Source: COMBO-56-21 sp038852315 (lineage in GTDB: Archaea > Thermoplasmatota > Thermoplasmata > UBA10834). Taken from it: DNA of 64,000 bases. The position numbers were made by a program, and so were the translations under genes. The notes beneath the pieces are model-generated. The model saw only the letters and a program-made list of their open reading frames with translations, was not told where the DNA came from and did not search any database. The stretch lies in the NCBI GenBank assembly GCA_038852315.1, contig JAWCKF010000001.1, forward strand, positions 62,001 through 126,000. Reading direction: 5' to 3'. Positions within the stretch are counted from its first letter, which is position 1. Each line of letters begins with the position of its first letter. Of the stretch, positions 59,733 through 64,000 are shown in pieces.

Positions 59733-60265
59733 AGGAGAGCGCTGACTACATCATCAGGGCGGTCAGGGAGACGCTGAAGGAAGACATCGAGAACACCGAC
59801 AAGTTCGTGGACCTGCTCATCGGGTCCAGGAAGATATTCCTTTACGGGGTCGGCAGGTCCGGCCTGATTGCAAAGGCCTTCGCGATAAGGCTCGTGCAGA
59901 TGGGGCTCGAGGTGTTCTTCGTCGGGGAGACCATCACGCCGATAGTCGAGGAGGGGAACCTCGTGGTGATTGTGTCATACACGGGGGAGACCATGTCCGC
60001 CATCCAGACGGCCAACATAGTCAGGAGGGTCGGCGCGAAGGTTGTCTCCATAACTGCTCATCCACACTCCAAACTCGCTGCCGCGTCAAACCTGGTCATA
60101 GAGATACATCCGCCGAAGGACGATGACAGGAAAAGGCTCGCCCCTCTGGGCACGCTGTTCGAAGATGCGACCCTGATATACCTGGACAGCGTCGTCGCGG
60201 AGCTGATGGAGAGACTGGGCCAGAGCGAAGGGTCGATGAGGCGCAGGCACGCCATCTGGGTCTAG
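59729..60265 (+). CDS. hxlB: SIS-domain protein, 6-phospho-3-hexuloisomerase-like
   Basis: 178 residues: 'SRKIFLYGVGRSGLIAKAFA', 'GLEVFFVGETITPIVEEGNL', 'VVIVSYTGETMSAIQTANIV', 'SITAHPHSKLAAASNLVIEI', and 'LGTLFEDATLIYLDSVVAEL' are the marks of PHI/HxlB, which interconverts hexulose-6-phosphate and fructose-6-phosphate in the ribulose monophosphate path (pentose supply in archaea). The partner synthase HxlA is not recognised nearby. Translation is coupled to the preceding TIM-barrel gene (ATGA overlap). Confidence 0.85.
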   Translation: MKESADYIIRAVRETLKEDIENTDKFVDLLIGSRKIFLYGVGRSGLIAKAFAIRLVQMGLEVFFVGETITPIVEEGNLVVIVSYTGETMSAIQTANIVRRVGAKVVSITAHPHSKLAAASNLVIEIHPPKDDDRKRLAPLGTLFEDATLIYLDSVVAELMERLGQSEGSMRRRHAIWV

Positions 60266-60271
60266 AGGGCA

Positions 60272-61423
60272 TCACTCGTTCTCCTTAGGATCATCGGGTG
60301 CGCGCTCCTGCTTCGCAATGGCCCTGCGTCTCACACGCCTCCTGAGGAACACGGTGGAGAATATCGCGACTGGCAGGGCGACGGCCACGACGAGCATCGC
60401 CGCCAGGTTGTCCATGAACCAGTCCCTTAGCTGCTGGACGAACCCGGCCTCGTTTATCCCGATGTGCAGCGACTGGAAGAGCGCACCGCAGGAGGGGAGT
60501 GGGTAGGCGGTGTGTAGGATCATGCCCGTCCCCGTGGTGTAGTATGATGCGTTGGACGGAATGGGCAGCCATGCGCCGCTGGCGTTGCAGAGGGGCACGG
60601 AGTCCCAGAAGAGCAACACCTGCTCGGTCCCATCTTCCTTTGAGTACGCGACCTCCTGGGCGGCGAAAGGAGTCTGCTGGAAGATGTGCGTGAAATCGTC
60701 TCCGTACTGCGTCTCGTCCACCCTGCTGGATATCAGGCTGTCGACCAGGCGCGAGTGGCTGCCCCTCTCTTTGAGGGTGAACATGCTGTTGCTTCCGCCA
60801 CCGCTCAGAAGCTGCTCTACCGCCAGTCCCTCCGCATCGATCGGCTCTAGCACTTCCAAAGTGAAGTTTATCCTCAAGTCGAGTACGCCCCTGACGAGGT
60901 AGCTGCCGATTGAGTTGGTGAAGGTGATGTTGTGCTCGGCTATGCTGAACCAGAAGGTCACGTTCGCCCAGTCTGCGAGGACGACAGTCTCGTTCTCTGG
61001 ACCGCCGTAGAGGGAGAGTGTGGCGTTCATCATGAACCTCGCACACTCGTTCCCAGCCGTTTCGTTCACGAACTCGACCGAGGTGTGGTTCCATGTCACA
61101 TGATCGGCGTCGAGATATGATGTGTAGACGGCCTCCGAACGGGAAAACACGCCGTTGCGATCAGTGTCGTTGAACAGATACACCTTCAGGAACCGGAGAT
61201 CGAATGTGGGACTGAAAGGGTCGGTGGTGTGCCACAGCACGACCCACGGCGAACTGACTGTCACGGAGGCGGTCAGGTTGCCCGAGATGAAGTTCACCTT
61301 GTACTTGTCCTCGGTGTAGTCGAGGAAGTGCTCCTCGTCGTCCGCTCCAGCGTTGGCTACGCCGAATGCGCACATCAAGAAGGCGCACAAGAGGGCAACA
61401 ACGGTCCTTGCAGGCGCGGACAT
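60272..61423 (-). CDS. Exported membrane-anchored protein of unknown family
   Basis: 383 residues: signal peptide (1-27, 'TVVALLCAFLMCAFGVANA'), a long beta-rich exported domain with many N-x-S/T sites ('NHTSVEFVNETAGNE'), and one C-terminal helix ('LAAMLVVAVALPVAIFSTVF') followed by the basic 'LRRRVRRRAIAKQE'. Orientation: outside with a cytoplasmic tail. It lies 60 nt downstream of the JAMM gene on the same strand but may have its own promoter (AGCTATTTC at about 61470-61478), so linkage to the conjugation operon is not shown. No family recognised. Confidence 0.7.
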   Translation of the reverse strand: MSAPARTVVALLCAFLMCAFGVANAGADDEEHFLDYTEDKYKVNFISGNLTASVTVSSPWVVLWHTTDPFSPTFDLRFLKVYLFNDTDRNGVFSRSEAVYTSYLDADHVTWNHTSVEFVNETAGNECARFMMNATLSLYGGPENETVVLADWANVTFWFSIAEHNITFTNSIGSYLVRGVLDLRINFTLEVLEPIDAEGLAVEQLLSGGGSNSMFTLKERGSHSRLVDSLISSRVDETQYGDDFTHIFQQTPFAAQEVAYSKEDGTEQVLLFWDSVPLCNASGAWLPIPSNASYYTTGTGMILHTAYPLPSCGALFQSLHIGINEAGFVQQLRDWFMDNLAAMLVVAVALPVAIFSTVFLRRRVRRRAIAKQERAPDDPKENE

Positions 61424-61483
61424 CGGGTCAGCCTCTCACAGACGCCCTAGTGGTGCACAGGCCGAAATAGCTTTGCCCATGCC

Positions 61484-62143
61484 CTAGATACCCTTTGCCG
61501 GAGGTGCCCTCAGGCGTCTCTGGCGTACATGCCTGGGATTCGAAGGCGGATAGCCAGACGGGTCGAAGAGCGCGAACCTGACCTCCTCGTATCCTTCACC
61601 TGCGAGCCTGAACGCCTTGATCTCCTCGTTGAGCGGGTCGACCACAAGCGCCACATGGTAACTCTGGCTGAAAATCGACCTCTGAGTCTCGAGGTCTGTG
61701 CGGGAGAGGAAGCACGTGTGGCCCGGGTGGGAGTGATACCACCCGACAAGTACATAGTCGAAACCTGAGCCGTCGAGCCCGTGGAACAGTTGCGGGAACG
61801 CTCCTGGATCGAACCTCACCTTGGAGATGGTGCTCTTGAGTTCCGTGGTGACCACATCCCTCGCCACGGAGTATTGCCTGCCACCCCAACTAGCGACTTC
61901 GCCAAGCAGGAAACCCATGACCTCCAAGCGCCTGGAAGCGTATGCCTGCGCATGCTCACGGATCTTGCTTTCGCCAGAGGTCGAGAGGTAGAACTCGAGC
62001 GGTGCTTCGGATTCTACGGCTGCGTCGAACACGGCGCGGGACTCCTCACTCAACCACGGATGCGCCCTAAGCCGGTCCCTTGTCGGAGGCTCCCGTTGCT
62101 CGACGGCGCGCCGGGTCTCCTTCACTACCCTCGGCCTATGCAT
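61484..62143 (-). CDS. JAMM/MPN+ metalloprotease, predicted deubiquitinase-like isopeptidase
   Basis: About 219 residues. The JAMM site is complete: Glu in 'LEVMGFLLGEVAS', then H-x-H-P-G-x5-S-x2-D in 'WYHSHPGHTCFLSRTD' (about residues 136-151). The Cys-x-Leu-Ser before the Asp matches the form found in Rpn11 and CSN5 ('CWLS'). An N-terminal helical extension of about 65 residues is extra. Known enzymes of this class cut isopeptide bonds behind Gly-Gly. The modifier here needs no trimming, so the likely role is deconjugation. ATG 62143 overlaps the E2 stop by 8 nt; ATG 62149 and GTG 62152 are alternatives. Last gene of the operon. Confidence 0.92.
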   Translation of the reverse strand: MHRPRVVKETRRAVEQREPPTRDRLRAHPWLSEESRAVFDAAVESEAPLEFYLSTSGESKIREHAQAYASRRLEVMGFLLGEVASWGGRQYSVARDVVTTELKSTISKVRFDPGAFPQLFHGLDGSGFDYVLVGWYHSHPGHTCFLSRTDLETQRSIFSQSYHVALVVDPLNEEIKAFRLAGEGYEEVRFALFDPSGYPPSNPRHVRQRRLRAPPAKGI

Positions 62144-62657
62144 CTGCATCACCCACTATCCTGATGCTCTGGTCGGACTGGTCCATCACCTGGGGAGGGC
62201 GGTAACGGTTCCTGTTGAAGTACGCGGCCGCCATAGTACATCTGTTGTTTCCAAACGGGCTGCCGGGGTTGGGGTTGCACAGTAGCGACTCGATCCCCTT
62301 GATGAATGACATTAGGGTCGAGCGGAAGTCCCATTTCTCCAAGAGCTTCGTACAGACATAGCCTCCGTCCTCGGAAGGCATGATGTTCGGATGGAATATC
62401 GGGGTCTCCCACTTCACTATCGGCTTCTCCATGGGATACTCATCCGTGATGATGATGGCCATCCTATGGACGAACCTGTGGACAACCTTACCCTGCTCCC
62501 AGTCAGGCCCGGGCACCCTCAAGAGTGTGACCTTCAGCAGGATGGGGAAGGACGCGAGCGTTGGATCGGATATCGATATGTGATGCCTCAGCTCCCGCTG
62601 GCACATCTCAATCTCGTTTCTGAGGCGTTCGCGAAGCACACTGATAGGGAGTGGCAT
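62136..62657 (-). CDS. E2-like ubiquitin-conjugating enzyme
   Basis: 173 residues with the UBC fold. After 'PISVLRERLRNEIEMCQREL' (helix 1) come the beta strands, the E2 'P' strand 'ITDEYPMEKPIVKWETPIFH', and the HPN motif at 89-91. The candidate active-site cysteine is C102 in 'GGYVCTKLLEKWDFRSTLMS', followed by 'IESLLCNPNPGSPFGN', a close match to eukaryotic E2s ('SLL..PNP..P'). The HPN-to-Cys gap is three residues longer than in UbcH5-type enzymes. It would take the modifier from the E1 and pass it to lysines. ATG 62657 starts 5 nt after the modifier stop. Confidence 0.93.
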   Translation of the reverse strand: MPLPISVLRERLRNEIEMCQRELRHHISISDPTLASFPILLKVTLLRVPGPDWEQGKVVHRFVHRMAIIITDEYPMEKPIVKWETPIFHPNIMPSEDGGYVCTKLLEKWDFRSTLMSFIKGIESLLCNPNPGSPFGNNRCTMAAAYFNRNRYRPPQVMDQSDQSIRIVGDADA

Positions 62658-62662
62658 CGGGT

Positions 62663-62926
62663 CTATCCGCCCTCGGGATCCGGGATGAGTTCGAGGACGT
62701 CCTCCGGCCTTATGCCAGAATCCTTCAGCGAGCTGCCACCCCTGAGCACCTTCTTCCCCTTCCTGAGCACATACGCGCCCATATCCTTGCTCCAAAACGC
62801 GGCGGCGCTCTCAATCACCTCATCTACTGTGTTCTCCATCTCGAGTTCCATCTCTACGGAGGCGCCCGTCTCCGCGTTCTTGACCTTTATCCTGACCGGC
62901 ACAAAAACCACCGGGGACCTGACCAC
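62663..62926 (-). CDS. Ubiquitin-like modifier ending in Gly-Gly
   Basis: 87 residues from GTG 62926. The pattern fits a beta-grasp fold: 'VRIKVKNAETGASVEMELEM' (strands 1-2), 'NTVDEVIESAAAFW' (helix), 'AYVLRKGKKVLRG' (strand 3 and turn), 'SLKDSGIRPEDVLELIP' (final strand). The end is exactly '...DPEGG' followed by TAG, i.e. a mature Gly-Gly terminus that needs no proteolysis. Several lysines could serve as chain points. GTG 62911 is a possible leaderless start, since CTTTAA at about 62936-62941 lies upstream; GTG 62902 is also in frame. It sits between E1 and E2. Confidence 0.92.
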   Translation of the reverse strand: MVRSPVVFVPVRIKVKNAETGASVEMELEMENTVDEVIESAAAFWSKDMGAYVLRKGKKVLRGGSSLKDSGIRPEDVLELIPDPEGG

Positions 62927-62950
62927 AGGCAGGGGTTAAAGCGTTTTCTG

Positions 62951-63757
62951 CTACCTGTAGCGCCCTGGCGCTCTCCCATGGACAGGACAGTCAGGATCGG
63001 GCTCCACCTCCAACTCTTCGACCAAGTTCCTTTCGCCATCGTAGTAGAAGGTGTTCCTCAGCATCATGTCTCGGCGTCCCGAGACAGCCTTCATCGCCTC
63101 CCTCACCATCACCGCAGATATGACGCTCGTGGTGGTGATTTCAGCTGCCAGCCTTGGCTCGTAGAACACGACGTCCCTGCCAGTGCAGCTGAACCTCGCG
63201 TTCGCTATCTTGGCGTGCGTTCGGTTCATGCCACACTGGAGGCAAGCTCCCTCGGGAGGAGTCGTCACCATCACCTTCCCGCGCAGCCCATCAGTGGCGC
63301 CATCTATGTACACTCGACCCAGGGAGTAAGCGCAAGCGTTCGTGTAAATCCTGGCGTCTACGTTGTCCAGACATCCGAGGACGATGTCGTGCTCGGCGAG
63401 AACCGCAGAGGGCACATCCTCAATCTTACCGACATACGCCGCGGCCCTGCATCCGGGTGCGAGGCGCTCGACGCCTTCGGCCAAAGCCACTGCCTTGCTC
63501 CTTCCACATCGGGCGTCTTCGTCAGAGAAGAAGAGGCACCTGTTCAGGTTAGATCCGACGACATGATCCATGTCCACGACAGTCATCCTGCCGAACCCTG
63601 ACAGCGCGAGGTTTTTCGCGACCTCGTTCCCCAGAGCGCCCGCGCCGACCATGAGCACGTTGGAACACGAGAGGGCCCTCAGGTCTAGCCAGGGTATCCT
63701 CCTGGACCTGTCGAACCTGTCATCGTCCATTTCCCCCAGCTTGAGTGAGCGCGGCAT
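62951..63757 (-). CDS. E1-like modifier-activating enzyme (ThiF/UBA fold)
   Basis: 268 residues, a single adenylation domain. ATP site 'VLMVGAGALGNEVAKNLALS' (GxGxxG, 35-54), 'VVDMDHVVGSNLNRCLFF' (60-77), 'GCLDNVDARIYTNACAYSLG', and 'YIDGATDGLRGKV'. Zinc half-site C172-x2-C175, with the second half C257-x2-H260 in place of C-x2-C. The candidate thioester cysteine is C191 in 'ARFSCTGRD', at the position of the catalytic 'CT' of Uba-type E1s. There is no separate ubiquitin-fold or four-helix domain. It would adenylate the Gly-Gly end of the adjacent modifier. ATG 63757 is 29 nt from TTTAATA (leaderless); ATG 63730 is the alternative. First gene of the operon. Confidence 0.92.
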   Translation of the reverse strand: MPRSLKLGEMDDDRFDRSRRIPWLDLRALSCSNVLMVGAGALGNEVAKNLALSGFGRMTVVDMDHVVGSNLNRCLFFSDEDARCGRSKAVALAEGVERLAPGCRAAAYVGKIEDVPSAVLAEHDIVLGCLDNVDARIYTNACAYSLGRVYIDGATDGLRGKVMVTTPPEGACLQCGMNRTHAKIANARFSCTGRDVVFYEPRLAAEITTTSVISAVMVREAMKAVSGRRDMMLRNTFYYDGERNLVEELEVEPDPDCPVHGRAPGRYR

Positions 63758-63780
63758 CGGGTGCGAGAAGGGATGTGCTG

Positions 63781-63790
63781 TATTAAAGGT
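63781..63790 (-). promoter_or_regulatory. TATA box of the ubiquitin-like operon
   Basis: ACCTTTAATA on the minus strand, centred about 29 nt before ATG 63757. This spacing gives a leaderless message starting at the E1 gene and marks the operon as independent of the upstream peptidase gene. Confidence 0.6.
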
Positions 63791-63794
63791 CTGC

Positions 63795-63998
63795 TCAGTC
63801 CCAGACCAGGCGCCCGTCGACCATGACCTGCTCCTCGCGTCCACGCCTCGAGATGATTGACACAGTCGGCCTCTTGACAATCCCGTCGAGGTGGATCATC
63901 GCCTCGGCGTCGCCGTCGTAGTTGCTGCCCACGGCGAAGTGGCAAGTGCCATAGACCTTCTCGTCCTCGAGCATGTTCGCGACTATCCGTGCCTTCCT
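63795..63998 (-). CDS. Aminopeptidase-like protein, C-terminal end (partial)
   Basis: Only the last 67 residues lie in the window. They include 'GTCHFAVGSNYDGDAEAMIH', 'LDGIVKRPTVSI' and 'MVDGRLVWD', resembling the C-terminus of thermophilic M29-type aminopeptidases and their relatives, where a His/Asp metal site is followed by a final 'DG' strand. The gene reads into the window from the right edge and stops 38 nt before the E1 start. If it is a peptidase, it would suit a protein-turnover neighbourhood, but the family call rests on a short segment. Confidence 0.55.
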   Translation of the reverse strand, partial: RKARIVANMLEDEKVYGTCHFAVGSNYDGDAEAMIHLDGIVKRPTVSIISRRGREEQVMVDGRLVWD

Positions 63999-64000
63999 GT

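Noticed and set aside
62951..63757. E1-like gene read as a simple MoeB/ThiF sulfur-transfer enzyme
   Set aside because: Possible by fold alone, but its operon with a GG modifier, a true E2 and a JAMM protease makes a conjugation role far more likely.
1..64000. CRISPR arrays, insertion sequences, prophage or rRNA genes
   Set aside because: No regularly spaced repeats, transposase or integrase motifs, phage genes or rRNA segments were seen.

Overview
The window is a gene-dense stretch of a G+C-rich archaeal chromosome. Archaeal markers are everywhere: RNA polymerase subunits L and N, the L18e-L13-S9-RpoN operon, PAN, a thermosome, MBF1, TruD, archease, an archaeal GluRS, a class III (pilin-type) signal peptidase and many TATA boxes placed 27-31 nt before the start codon (leaderless transcripts). 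DnaK-DnaJ-GrpE, the alkyltransferase-endonuclease V fusion, a mevalonate-decarboxylase homologue and the lack of methanogenesis genes best fit a Thermoplasmatota-like euryarchaeon. That lineage call is inference.

Layout. 1-4.2 kb: end of an Ig-repeat surface protein, a six-zinc-ribbon protein, and three pilin-like secreted proteins. 4.2-9 kb: two head-to-head cysteine desulfurases with an IscU scaffold, then pyrD-pyrK. 9-15.5 kb: a homocitrate/isopropylmalate-synthase family gene and a cysteine island (tRNA-Cys, HTH regulator, cysK-cysE-cysS, radical SAM). 15.5-25 kb: gltX, a UbiD decarboxylase, a membrane protein, an IscA-like protein, a Hef/FANCM helicase, rpoL and truD. 25-34.3 kb: a proteostasis block with PAN, MBF1, thermosome and grpE-dnaK-dnaJ. 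34.3-49.4 kb: mixed housekeeping (RuvC-like protein, GHMP decarboxylase, archease, nth, nadX, M24 peptidase, deacetylase, CBS-HPF protein, pgk, GfcR-like regulator, panE, AGT-EndoV, PflX-type radical SAM, prepilin peptidase, second HhH-GPD glycosylase). 49.4-60.3 kb: AmmeMemoRadiSam enzyme, thiL, larA-like plus CCG-domain oxidoreductase, folP, a V4R/PAS histidine kinase, tRNA-Pro, the rpoN/S9/L13/L18e operon, an endonuclease-IV-like barrel and a SIS isomerase.

The outstanding feature is at 61.5-63.8 kb: a compact minus-strand operon that appears to encode a minimal eukaryote-like ubiquitin conjugation system. In order it holds an E1-like adenylating enzyme, a beta-grasp modifier that ends exactly in Gly-Gly, an E2 with an HPN motif and a candidate active-site cysteine, and a JAMM isopeptidase with an Rpn11/CSN5-like HSHPG-x4-LS-x2-D box. 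No RING E3 is visible nearby. The same window encodes PAN, the proteasomal unfoldase, so a tagging-for-degradation route is a reasonable hypothesis. A Bil-type defence role is the main alternative.

Cysteine supply (cysE, cysK, cysS, tRNA-Cys) and cysteine use (two desulfurases, IscU, IscA-like, many Fe-S radical SAM enzymes) are concentrated within about 20 kb. Pilin-like precursors at 3 kb and their likely processing peptidase at 47.8 kb are also both present. No CRISPR array, insertion sequence, prophage or rRNA gene was seen.
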